42,154 bases of DNA from an uncultured Cryomorphaceae bacterium (GTDB taxonomy: Bacteria; Bacteroidota; Bacteroidia; Flavobacteriales; UBA7430). The notes beneath the pieces were generated by a model. It was not told the origin of the DNA. It made no database searches and saw only the letters and a list, made by a program, of their open reading frames with translations. Position numbers and translations under genes: made by a program. Numbering within the stretch: the first letter of the stretch is position 1; each line of letters begins with the position of its first letter. This document shows, one piece after another, positions 28,358 through 37,066 of the stretch. The stretch lies in NCBI GenBank assembly GCA_902551855.1, contig CACDER010000007.1:1-42154 (forward strand), written 5' to 3'.

Positions 28358-28768
28358 TTCTTTATTAGAAAAATGAAAGTTTATTTCATTGATTGCATTT
28401 TTATCTGAGTCAGATCCATGTATTACATTTTCTGATATTGACTCAGCAAATAAGTTTCTGATTGATCCAGGTCTTGCTAATTTTGGATCTGTAGAGCCTA
28501 TTAATGACCTAAAATCCTCTACTGCATTTTCCTTTTCAAGAGAAATAACAACAACTGGACCTGATGTGATGTAGTTTATCAATTCCTTATAAAATTCACG
28601 TTTCTCATGAATTTTATAAAACAATTTAGCTTCAAAAATAGATAATCTAATCATTTTCATTGAAATAATTTTAAACCCATTGTCACATATAATTTTCAAA
28701 ATTGAACCAATGTGACCTTTTTTTACTCCGTCAGGCTTAATCATTGTAAAAGTTCTGTTTCCTTTCAT
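28349..28768 (-). CDS. ndk: nucleoside diphosphate kinase
   Basis: Ndk, 139 residues, balances nucleoside triphosphate pools by phosphate transfer through a phospho-His. The family pattern is complete: TFTMIKPDGV at the N-terminus, the LARPGSIRNLFAES segment, and the catalytic His117 in NVIHGSDS. Length is normal. It is a single-gene minus-strand unit whose 3' end overlaps the C1 peptidase gene, with a candidate promoter just upstream. Confidence 0.98.
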   Translation of the reverse strand: MKGNRTFTMIKPDGVKKGHIGSILKIICDNGFKIISMKMIRLSIFEAKLFYKIHEKREFYKELINYITSGPVVVISLEKENAVEDFRSLIGSTDPKLARPGSIRNLFAESISENVIHGSDSDKNAINEINFHFSNKELF

Positions 28769-28781
28769 TTTATTTTTTTTT

Positions 28782-28807
28782 CAAAAATAATTAAAAAGTT
28801 TATACAA
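28782..28807 (-). promoter_or_regulatory. candidate ndk promoter
   Basis: TATTTTTG on the minus strand (28789-28782) matches TAnnTTTG and ends 13 nt before the ATG at 28768. A TTG (28807-28805) lies 15 nt upstream, a few bases short of the usual spacing. Confidence 0.3.
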
Positions 28808-28848
28808 ATAAACTATTGAATTATTAATTTTACAATAATAATAAGATC

Positions 28849-29865
28849 ATGATTAAAGTGATAAAAAAAATACATAGACTTCTAAAATCCTCTTCCAAAG
28901 TTATCATTACTACTCATAAAAATCCTGACGGAGATGCAATGGGTTCATCATTGGCTTTAAATTCAATTTTAAATAAAATTGGAATAGATTCTATTATCAT
29001 AATTCCAAATACTTATCCCTCAAATTTGAATTGGATGGATGGGGTAAAAAATGTCGTTAATTATGATTTAGACTCTAAAAACGCTATAAAACTAATTGAT
29101 AATGCTGAATTAATATTTTGTCTTGATTTTAACTCACTCAAAAGAGTTGGAGACATGTCTACATATATTAAAAATTCTAAAGCAAAAACCATTTTGATAG
29201 ACCATCACGAAGATCCAGAACTTATTTTTGATTTTAGTTATTCTTTTCCAAAAATATCTTCTACCTGTCAATTAATATATGAATTTCTGATTGAATTAAA
29301 CTTGATTGAATACATTGACATTAAAATTGCAGAGAATTTATATGCAGGAATAGTGACAGATACAGGCTCTTTTAAATACTCATCTGTTGACATTAGAACC
29401 CATCAGATAGTATCAAATTTGTTATTGATAGGATTAAAACAAGATCAAATTCATAATAAACTTCATAATAATCAAAAGGAAAAAAGATTAAAATTATTAG
29501 GATATGCAATAAATAAAAAACTAAAAATATACTACAATTTTAACACTGCAATTATTGACTTATCTATCAATGAACTAAACATGTTTGATTATGAAAGAGG
29601 AGATACTGATGGAATAATTAATTATGCATTATCAATTGAAAAAATATCTTTAGCAGTTATATTTATTGAAGAAAAAGATAAAATTAAAATTTCATTTAGA
29701 AGTAAGAATGACTTTAAAACAAACATTCTATCAAAAAAATATTTTAATGGTGGTGGACATATTAATGCTTCTGGAGGTATTTACTATGGAAAAATTGAGG
29801 ATGGAATTAAGAAACTAATATCAATACTTCCAAATTATAAGACCGAACTGTCAAAAAACACCTAA
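28849..29865 (+). CDS. DHH-family phosphoesterase (NrnA-like)
   Basis: This 338-residue protein carries the DHH/DHHA1 phosphoesterase signature: the metal ligands THKNPDGDA (residues 22-30), ELIFCLDFNS, the DHH motif (118-120, LIDHHEDPE) and VTDTGSFKY, then a C-terminal DHHA1 segment with NGGGHINASGG. NrnA-type members degrade nanoRNAs, pAp or cyclic-dinucleotide breakdown products in the cytoplasm; which of these applies here cannot be told from sequence. It is divergent from ndk across 80 bp and heads a plus-strand run. Confidence 0.9.
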   Translation: MIKVIKKIHRLLKSSSKVIITTHKNPDGDAMGSSLALNSILNKIGIDSIIIIPNTYPSNLNWMDGVKNVVNYDLDSKNAIKLIDNAELIFCLDFNSLKRVGDMSTYIKNSKAKTILIDHHEDPELIFDFSYSFPKISSTCQLIYEFLIELNLIEYIDIKIAENLYAGIVTDTGSFKYSSVDIRTHQIVSNLLLIGLKQDQIHNKLHNNQKEKRLKLLGYAINKKLKIYYNFNTAIIDLSINELNMFDYERGDTDGIINYALSIEKISLAVIFIEEKDKIKISFRSKNDFKTNILSKKYFNGGGHINASGGIYYGKIEDGIKKLISILPNYKTELSKNT

Positions 29866-29928
29866 TTTTATTCAAAAAACTAATTAATAATTTTTAAATA
29901 AGTATATTAGTAAATTAAAATATCAAAA

Positions 29929-31005
29929 ATGAAAAACTTTAAAAATTTTATAACATTTCTATTAATAATTATTGTAACCTCTTGTACACCTCAAACTACT
30001 AATATGGAAAATACTAAAAATAGTTTAATTGATCCAACATCAATTAATGATGATGGAATTTTTGCCGAAATTAAAACTAATAAAGGAATAATAAACTTAG
30101 TTCTAGAATTTCAGAGAGCACCACTCACAGTTGCAAATTTTATAACTCTTAGTGAGGGCCTAATTAAAAATAAAATTAAAGACAAAAATGAACCTTTTTA
30201 TAATGGTTTAAAATTTCATAGAGTTATTAAAGATTTTATGATTCAAGGAGGATGTCCTAATGGAAATGGATCTGGAGGACCAGGTTACTCTTTTCCTGAT
30301 GAATTTCATCCTGACTTAAAACATTCTGGTCCAGGAGTCTTATCGATGGCTAATTCTGGTAAAAATACAAATGGTTCTCAATTTTTTATTACACATAAAG
30401 AAACTCCTTGGCTGGATAATAAACACTCAGTTTTCGGGCATGTCTTAAATGAATCTTCTCAAGATATTGTTAATCTTATTGAAACTGACGATCAAATTAT
30501 TTCTGTTAGAATAATTCGAAATGGAAAAATAGCAAAGAAATTTGATGCTTTGGATGTTTTTAATGTAAAAAAAGATGAATTTGAAAAGAAATTAGCTGAA
30601 GAAAAAAAATTAGAGAAAGAAAAATTTGAAAAACAAATTACAGAAATTAAAAATTCATATCCAAATCTAATTTCAACGCAAAGCGGCTTGATGTATCTAA
30701 TTTTAAATGAAGGTAATGGTATAAAACCAAAAAAGTCAGAAACTGTAAGCGTTCATTATACTGGAACTTTAATAGATGGTACTAAATTTGATTCCTCATA
30801 TGATAGAAAAACTCCAATTGAATTTAAGCTTGGTATGGGGCAAGTAATCAAAGGTTGGGACGAAGGCATTGAATTACTTTCAATTGGTGGAAAAGCTAAA
30901 TTATTTATCCCACCAAATCTGGCGTATGGAGAAAGGGGAGCTGGTGGAGTAATACCCCCTAACGCAACCTTAATTTTCGATGTTGAATTAATTGACATAA
31001 AATAA
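29929..31005 (+). CDS. cyclophilin-FKBP dual immunophilin lipoprotein
   Basis: This 358-residue protein joins both families of peptidyl-prolyl cis-trans isomerase. A lipoprotein signal comes first (IIVTSC, Cys19). A cyclophilin domain spans about residues 42-200 with Arg98/Phe103/Gln106 ([13 protein letters not shown]), SQFFITHKE and Trp161/His166 ([12 protein letters not shown]). A charged Lys/Glu helix (about 213-242) links it to an FKBP domain at about 265-358 ([44 protein letters not shown]). Both active sites look intact. It should be membrane-anchored facing the periplasm or outer membrane and assist folding of secreted proteins. It lies 63 nt after the DHH gene. Confidence 0.93.
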   Translation: MKNFKNFITFLLIIIVTSCTPQTTNMENTKNSLIDPTSINDDGIFAEIKTNKGIINLVLEFQRAPLTVANFITLSEGLIKNKIKDKNEPFYNGLKFHRVIKDFMIQGGCPNGNGSGGPGYSFPDEFHPDLKHSGPGVLSMANSGKNTNGSQFFITHKETPWLDNKHSVFGHVLNESSQDIVNLIETDDQIISVRIIRNGKIAKKFDALDVFNVKKDEFEKKLAEEKKLEKEKFEKQITEIKNSYPNLISTQSGLMYLILNEGNGIKPKKSETVSVHYTGTLIDGTKFDSSYDRKTPIEFKLGMGQVIKGWDEGIELLSIGGKAKLFIPPNLAYGERGAGGVIPPNATLIFDVELIDIK

Positions 31006-31044
31006 TTTCAAAAATCTAAGTAACTAAATTTTAAAAGTATTTTT

Positions 31045-32352
31045 ATGAAAAAATCGTTTATTACTTTATTTTTTTTAATAAAAATTTCCACATATTCATT
31101 TTCTCAAATTTATAATTATGATTCAAAAAAACTTTTATGTGGTCCAATGCTATCTTACATTGATAATTATCATACTCAAATGTGGATGCTTGTTTCAAGC
31201 GATTGTAAAAAAATTAGATTAGAATTAGAAAATTTTGATGAAGAAATAACTAAAATAATTAATTACGATATTACAAAGCCTAATGTTTTAAATAACTCAA
31301 AATGGTATGATTTTTCAATATCAAAATATAATTATGGTAATGAAATTCCAATAACAATTAATTTGGACGAATTAATTCCAGACACTGAATACCATGTTGA
31401 TTTATTCATTGATAATAATTTAATTGTTGATGACATGGAAATTTATACACCAAGAAATTATTTAAACGATATTCATTTTATTCTTGGTCACGATTTAGAT
31501 ATCAATGATGACAATGATAATGGTGATGAAATTTTGGAAGTTATGATTGAAAAAAAATCTGATTTTATGGTCTGGTTGGGAAATAACGTAAATATAACTA
31601 CAAACAATAATTCATTTAAAGAAGTTATTGAAAAATACAAATATATAAGAAAAAGACCTTTAGTTAATCAATTCATGAAATCATTACCCCATATAGCTAT
31701 TTGGGATTATAAAGATTATGGAATCAACACTTCAGATAATAGACAAGCATTTAAAGATTCTTCATTATTAGCATTTAATCTTTTTTGGCCAAATGCTCCA
31801 AAAAAAACCTACAATTACACTTATAACGATTACGGTGTCTACAAAAAGTATGATTATGAAGATATTGAATTATTTTTACTTGATAATAGATTTTTTAAAT
31901 CTTCTATTGAAATAAAAAATCCAAAATTACTAGGGGAAAAACAACTTGCAAGATTTCTAAATGAAATTATGAGCTCAGGTGCAACATTTAAATTTATAAT
32001 TTGTGGAAATAGTTTTCTAACTGAAGGATCAAAAAATAATGGATTTAAAAATTATGAAAATGAATTTAATGAATTTATTGAGAGGTTACATTTATCAAGA
32101 ATTAACGGTGTTATAATAATTACATCAGATACAAAGAAAGCGTCTGTAACAAAGTTACTCAGAGATAATGCATACCCTCTATATCAATTTTCGTTTAATA
32201 GTTTATCAAATGATGGAAAGAATAATGGTGAGTTCGCCAGAATTAAAATTGAAGGTGGATATAATAAAAGAACACTGAAATATGAAGTATTTGATCATAA
32301 CAATAATATCGTTATTAATAAAAATATACATGAATCGGAAATTAAATATTGA
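31045..32352 (+). CDS. secreted PhoD-like protein, probable pseudoenzyme
   Basis: This 435-residue protein has a signal peptide (ending SFSQ). An N-terminal Fn3-like domain (GPMLSYID, then LIPDTEYHVDLFID) and a metallophosphatase domain follow the PhoD alkaline phosphatase/phosphodiesterase D layout. The scaffold is recognisable (DFMVWLG, AIWDYKDYGINTSDNR, LGEKQLARFLNEI, ATFKFIICG), but the metal-site motifs are altered. WLGDN is WLGNN (Asn180), WDDHDYG is WDYKDYG (Tyr222, Lys223), and the late GDRHH is SDTKK (361-365). Family knowledge says these residues bind metals, so catalysis is unlikely. The frame is intact with no stop. It is followed 14 nt later by the T9SS propeller protein gene. 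Confidence 0.75.
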   Translation: MKKSFITLFFLIKISTYSFSQIYNYDSKKLLCGPMLSYIDNYHTQMWMLVSSDCKKIRLELENFDEEITKIINYDITKPNVLNNSKWYDFSISKYNYGNEIPITINLDELIPDTEYHVDLFIDNNLIVDDMEIYTPRNYLNDIHFILGHDLDINDDNDNGDEILEVMIEKKSDFMVWLGNNVNITTNNNSFKEVIEKYKYIRKRPLVNQFMKSLPHIAIWDYKDYGINTSDNRQAFKDSSLLAFNLFWPNAPKKTYNYTYNDYGVYKKYDYEDIELFLLDNRFFKSSIEIKNPKLLGEKQLARFLNEIMSSGATFKFIICGNSFLTEGSKNNGFKNYENEFNEFIERLHLSRINGVIIITSDTKKASVTKLLRDNAYPLYQFSFNSLSNDGKNNGEFARIKIEGGYNKRTLKYEVFDHNNNIVINKNIHESEIKY

Positions 32353-32366
32353 TTGAATTTAAGCGT

Positions 32367-35198
32367 ATGACATTTAAAACAAACAAAAATTTAATTTTAC
32401 TAGTAATCTCAACCTTATTCATGATATTTTACTTAAATAAAAAAATTGAAAAATTAAATCTTGAAAAAAATATCAAAATTGCATTAGATAAGAAGAAACT
32501 CAAAAGAAAAATTCGATATGGAGGTGCACTTGGTATTGGATTAACTAATTCTCAAAATAATCAAGCTAGCTGGTATTTCAAAAGACTTTTAAATCCAATA
32601 ACTAGAAAAATTCCAACTAATATAAGATCAAGAGAATTAAAATTTTCAGAATCTATTCCTAAAAATAAAACTATTAATTCTGATTGGATCGAAAGGGGGC
32701 CTTTCAATGTGGGGGGGAGAACAAGAGCAATAGCTATTGATGTAAATAATGAAAATATTATTATGGCAGGTGGAGTGTCTGGAGGAATTTTTAGATCAGA
32801 AAATCAAGGTCAAACATGGGAGAAAATTACCAGTTCTCAAATGTTACACAGTGTAACTACATTAAAACAGGATACAAGAGTTGGAAAAACAAATATATGG
32901 TATTATGGAACAGGAGAAGGTAGAGGTAATAGTGCCTCTGGAAATCCCAGCTATATATATGCTGGGGCATACTTTTATGGTAATGGATTATATAAATCCA
33001 CTGATAATGGTCTTACTTGGAATTCTGTTTCGTCTACTGCCTCCAATACGCCAGTAGTTTTTGATATGCTGTGGGATATAATTTGGGACTTTGAAATAAA
33101 TACATCTAAAGATTCAATCGATGAAATTTATACTGCTACATGTGGAGCAATATTCAAAAGCTCTGATGGAGGTTTAAATTGGAATCTTGAATTAGGGTCA
33201 AATTCAAACCCTTCACTATATACTGAGATTGAAATTTCAAATCATGGTGTTATTTATGCAGCATTAAGTAGTGATGGAGATGATAAAGGAATTTGGAGAA
33301 GTGAAGATGGTAATACCTGGCAAAATATTTTACCTAGTAATTGGCCTGCAAACTATGACAGAATCAAAATATCGATCAACCCTAATAATGAAAATGAAGT
33401 ATATTTTCTAGCTGTTACCCCTGATTTTGGACAAGAAAATTTAGATTTTTATGAAGAAAGTGAATGGTGTAGCCTTTGGAAATATACGTTTATTGACGGT
33501 GACTCATTATTTGAAAATGGAATATGGGAAGATAAATCAAATTTCATTCCTCATGGATACGAAAGTGTTTTTGATAATTTTTATGCTCAAGGGGGATATG
33601 ATCTTTCGCTAAATGTTAGCCCATTTGACGAAAATCATATTTTTATCGGAGGAACAAATTTATATGTTTCAACTGATGGATTCAGTAGTTTAGATAACAT
33701 AAACCAAATTGGAGGATATAAAAAAGGAACAAATTTTCCAGATTTCCAAATATGGGAAAATCACCATCCAGATCAACATGAGGTTATCTTTATACCATCT
33801 AAACCAAATTCAATTTTAAGTGCAAATGACGGAGGTGTCTATCTAACAAATAATTATTTAAATTCTGATGTTAGTTGGATTTCTTTAAATAATGGGTACA
33901 ATACAACTCAATTATATACTGTAACAATAAATGAAAAACAACCTACTAATACTATTATAGGAGGATTTCAGGATAATGGGAATTTCTTCACCAACTCTAC
34001 TGACCCAAATGCTAATTGGGTTATGCCTTTAAATGGAGATGGTTCATTCAATCACTTGTCTTTAAATGAGGATTATAACTATATTTCTAAACAAAATGGA
34101 AAGGTTTATAAATTAAAAATGGATGAGAATGGTAACAGACTTCAACTAGCTAAAATTGATCCTGACACTTCAACTACACTTGGAGAAAATTCTTTAGATG
34201 TAAATTTTATTCACCCATATGTAGTTGATCATACTGATAATGTGATGTATTTTCCTGATGGCTCAAAAATTTGGAGAAATTCAAATCTAGATGATATTGA
34301 ATTAACAAATCAATGGGATACACTAAATAATGGTTGGGAAGAAGCTATAGATTTAAATCTTAGTAATACAGATATTACTGCTATTAGCATATCCAAAACC
34401 AACCCCCTAAATAGACTTTATGTTGGAACTGATGATAGAAAAGTTTTTAGAATTGATAATTCTCACTTAAATAATCCAATAATTAGAGATATTACTCTTT
34501 ATTATGGTCCAGGTATGGTAAATGGCGATTTCTTTCATGGTAATTCCTATGTAAATAATATAGCAATTCATCCAAAAGATGCAGATGTTGCAATGGTAGT
34601 ATTTTCAAATTATGAAGTTTATAGTTTATATTATACAACAAATGGAGGTAATAATTGGATAAAAGCAAGTGGAAATCTCGAGGAACAACCAAATGGCTTT
34701 GGAAGTGGACCTTCATGTAGATGGGTTTCAATAATGCCATTTAATGATGATACACTATATTTTGCTGCAACTAGTACTGGTTTATATGCTACTGATTTAA
34801 TAAATGGTGATTCAACTATTTGGTCTCAAATGGGTTATAACTCGATTGGAAACGTAGTTTGTGAACAAGTAAAAACTAGAGAAGAAGATAGTTTAATTGT
34901 TCTTGCTACTCATGGGAATGGAATTTATACAACAAAAATAAATAGTATAGAAAATTTTTTAAATATAGAATTTAATAATTCAACAGATATCAGTATATAT
35001 CCTAATCCAGCCAATGATATAATTAATGTATCAACAAACAAAATTGGTGAAAATATTAATATATTTGATATCAGAGGAAAAATAATTTCCTCAAATAAAA
35101 TCAATAACTACAATACAGTAATTAACATATCATCATTTCCTAGAGGAATTTATTTTATAGATATTAACGGAAATTCAAAAAAATTCATCAAAAACTAA
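32367..35198 (+). CDS. T9SS-exported sortilin-like (VPS10/BNR) beta-propeller protein
   Basis: I start at the ATG at 32367 (943 residues). An upstream in-frame TTG at 32349 overlaps the previous stop and adds only six residues. An N-terminal hydrophobic segment (LILLVISTLFMIFYL) is the export signal. The body has many Asp-box/BNR-type repeats, for example GIFRSENQGQTW, GLYKSTDNGLTW, IFKSSDGGLNW, IWRSEDGNTW and YYTTNGGNNWI, giving a VPS10/sortilin-like propeller. The C-terminal 75 residues or so are a type A T9SS sorting domain (ISIYPNPANDIINVS, then FDIRGKII and SSFPRGIYFIDI). It should be released or anchored at the cell surface. The ligand is unknown. It ends one base from the convergent prfC. 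Confidence 0.85.
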   Translation: MTFKTNKNLILLVISTLFMIFYLNKKIEKLNLEKNIKIALDKKKLKRKIRYGGALGIGLTNSQNNQASWYFKRLLNPITRKIPTNIRSRELKFSESIPKNKTINSDWIERGPFNVGGRTRAIAIDVNNENIIMAGGVSGGIFRSENQGQTWEKITSSQMLHSVTTLKQDTRVGKTNIWYYGTGEGRGNSASGNPSYIYAGAYFYGNGLYKSTDNGLTWNSVSSTASNTPVVFDMLWDIIWDFEINTSKDSIDEIYTATCGAIFKSSDGGLNWNLELGSNSNPSLYTEIEISNHGVIYAALSSDGDDKGIWRSEDGNTWQNILPSNWPANYDRIKISINPNNENEVYFLAVTPDFGQENLDFYEESEWCSLWKYTFIDGDSLFENGIWEDKSNFIPHGYESVFDNFYAQGGYDLSLNVSPFDENHIFIGGTNLYVSTDGFSSLDNINQIGGYKKGTNFPDFQIWENHHPDQHEVIFIPSKPNSILSANDGGVYLTNNYLNSDVSWISLNNGYNTTQLYTVTINEKQPTNTIIGGFQDNGNFFTNSTDPNANWVMPLNGDGSFNHLSLNEDYNYISKQNGKVYKLKMDENGNRLQLAKIDPDTSTTLGENSLDVNFIHPYVVDHTDNVMYFPDGSKIWRNSNLDDIELTNQWDTLNNGWEEAIDLNLSNTDITAISISKTNPLNRLYVGTDDRKVFRIDNSHLNNPIIRDITLYYGPGMVNGDFFHGNSYVNNIAIHPKDADVAMVVFSNYEVYSLYYTTNGGNNWIKASGNLEEQPNGFGSGPSCRWVSIMPFNDDTLYFAATSTGLYATDLINGDSTIWSQMGYNSIGNVVCEQVKTREEDSLIVLATHGNGIYTTKINSIENFLNIEFNNSTDISIYPNPANDIINVSTNKIGENINIFDIRGKIISSNKINNYNTVINISSFPRGIYFIDINGNSKKFIKN

Positions 35199-35199
35199 T

Positions 35200-36783
35200 T
35201 TAAAATTCTGAAGTAAAATGAAAATTAATATCTTCAAATTTATCCCTAGCTATTCTAATAGCAAATTCAGAATCTGCCATAAAAACTAATCTTCCAAATT
35301 TATCCTCCGCTATTGATCTATATTTAAACTTCTTGAATTCCTCAATAGTATTTTTATTTTTTGATGATACCCAACAAGCTTTGTATATATCAAAATTTTC
35401 ATAATCACATGCTGCTCCATATTCATGTTTTAATCTAAATTGTATTACATCGAACTGAAGTGGACCAACTGTTCCAATTAATTTACGACCACTGGATACC
35501 ATAGTAAAAAGTTGAGCAACCCCTTCATCCATAAGTTGAGAAATACCTTTTGAAAGCTGTTTACTTTTCATTGGATCAGTATTTACAATAAATCTAAACA
35601 ATTCTGGAGAAAATGATGGAATACCTCTAAATTTTATGAATTCACCCTCTGTTACACTATCACCAATTTTAAAATTACCTGTATCGTGAATTCCAACAAT
35701 ATCTCCTGGATATGCATATTCAATAATTGATTTTTTTGAAGACATAAAAGCTGTTGGAGTTGAAAATTTGATATTTTTATTTAATCTAACATGCTTATAG
35801 GAATAGTTTCTTTTAAATATTCCTGAAACAACTTTTAAAAACGCTATCCTATCTCTATGTTTTGGATCCATATTAGCATGAATTTTAAATATAAAACCTG
35901 AAAATTTTTCTTCATTAGGATAAACTTTTCTATTTTGAGATTCCCTAGGTAAAGGATATGGAGAAATTTTAATAAAAGAATCTAGTAATTCTTGAACACC
36001 AAATGTATTTAATGCTGACCCAAAAAATATTGGCGATAAATCACCAGATAGATATTTTTTTGAATCAAATTTATCATAAACTGACTCAATCAATTCAATA
36101 TCTTCTCTCAATATATTTATCTGCTCTTTATCAATTTTTATTTTTAAATCCTTATCAAATAAATTTTTTATAGTTATTGAATTATTTACTTTTTTTGTAA
36201 AATTAGGATCGTAAAATAGTAGTGATTTATTATATATATTGTATATCCCCTTAAAGTTATTTCCAATTCCAATAGGCCATGACATCGGTTTAACGTTGAT
36301 TTCTAATTTTTGTTCTATTTCATCTAATAGATCAAAGGGATCTTTTCCCTCTCTGTCTAATTTATTTATAAAAACAATTATTGGAGTATTTCTCATTTTA
36401 CAAACTCTAACTAATTTTTCTGTTTGAATTTCTACTCCTTTAGCAACATCAATTACTACGATTACTGAATCAGCTGCGGTTAATGTTCTATACGTGTCCT
36501 CTGCAAAATCTTTATGTCCAGGTGTATCCAAAATATTAATTTTTTTTCCTAAATATTCAAATCCCATTACAGACGTTGCAACAGAAATACCTCTTTGTCT
36601 TTCAATTTCCATAAAATCTGATACGGTTGATTTTTTTATTTTATTAGATTTTACAGCACCAGCCTGATTAATTGCACCACCATAAAGCAAAAGTTTTTCA
36701 GTCAAAGTAGTTTTACCAGCATCGGGATGAGAAATAATAGCAAATGTTCTCCTTCTTTTAATTTCGGTATCAATTTTTTTCAC
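35200..36783 (-). CDS. prfC: peptide chain release factor 3
   Basis: RF3, 527 residues, is the translational GTPase that recycles RF1/RF2 from the ribosome. The GTP-binding motifs are complete: G1 SHPDAGKTT (residues 18-26), switch region ERQRGISVATSVM, G3 DTPGHKDF and G4 FINKLDRE. The RF3-specific C-terminal half is present (MDEGVAQLF, VGPLQFDVIQFRLKHEYG), distinguishing it from EF-G. Length is normal. It overlaps the upstream S4-domain gene by 4 bp, suggesting coupled translation, and its 3' end is one base from the convergent propeller gene. Confidence 0.97.
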   Translation of the reverse strand: MKKIDTEIKRRRTFAIISHPDAGKTTLTEKLLLYGGAINQAGAVKSNKIKKSTVSDFMEIERQRGISVATSVMGFEYLGKKINILDTPGHKDFAEDTYRTLTAADSVIVVIDVAKGVEIQTEKLVRVCKMRNTPIIVFINKLDREGKDPFDLLDEIEQKLEINVKPMSWPIGIGNNFKGIYNIYNKSLLFYDPNFTKKVNNSITIKNLFDKDLKIKIDKEQINILREDIELIESVYDKFDSKKYLSGDLSPIFFGSALNTFGVQELLDSFIKISPYPLPRESQNRKVYPNEEKFSGFIFKIHANMDPKHRDRIAFLKVVSGIFKRNYSYKHVRLNKNIKFSTPTAFMSSKKSIIEYAYPGDIVGIHDTGNFKIGDSVTEGEFIKFRGIPSFSPELFRFIVNTDPMKSKQLSKGISQLMDEGVAQLFTMVSSGRKLIGTVGPLQFDVIQFRLKHEYGAACDYENFDIYKACWVSSKNKNTIEEFKKFKYRSIAEDKFGRLVFMADSEFAIRIARDKFEDINFHFTSEF

Positions 36784-36995
36784 AATACAGATATGATTAC
36801 ATTACCAAAAATAATATTATCTCCTTTTTTTACTTTTAATCTCTTTCTAGTTTCAATTTTACCATTATATTCCACTAAGCCTTCACTTATCATTTTATTT
36901 GCTTGCCCCCCTGTTTCAACAAGAGATAAAACTTTTAATAATTTATTTAACTCAATAAATTTGTTTTGTAAATTAAATGAAATTGTCTTATTCAT
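36780..36995 (-). CDS. small S4-domain RNA-binding protein
   Basis: This 71-residue protein is essentially a single S4 domain of the YbcJ type. The conserved pattern is FIELNKLLKVLSLVETGGQANKMIS..G.V..NG.IETRKRLKVKKGD, that is, helix-loop-helix then a short strand with the NG turn and KGD. Such proteins bind structured RNA, usually at or near the ribosome. It heads a two-gene unit with prfC (4-bp overlap), which fits a role in translation. No enzymatic domain is attached. It is divergent from the thioredoxin-like gene across 71 bp. Confidence 0.85.
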   Translation of the reverse strand: MNKTISFNLQNKFIELNKLLKVLSLVETGGQANKMISEGLVEYNGKIETRKRLKVKKGDNIIFGNVIISVL

Positions 36996-37047
36996 AAATA
37001 TTAAAAATAATAATAAATATAAGTAAAGTAATATTATTAAAATATTA

Positions 37048-37055
37048 TATTTTTG
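37048..37055 (+). promoter_or_regulatory. -7 box for the thioredoxin-like gene
   Basis: TATTTTTG matches TAnnTTTG and ends 11 nt before the ATG at 37067. No TTG is visible at the usual -33 spacing. Confidence 0.3.
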
Positions 37056-37066
37056 TAATAAACATT

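Noticed and set aside
28331-28371. Possible hairpin terminator between the C1 peptidase gene and ndk
   Set aside because: The best stem needs a 3-nt bulge and a 16-nt loop; not convincing at this base composition.
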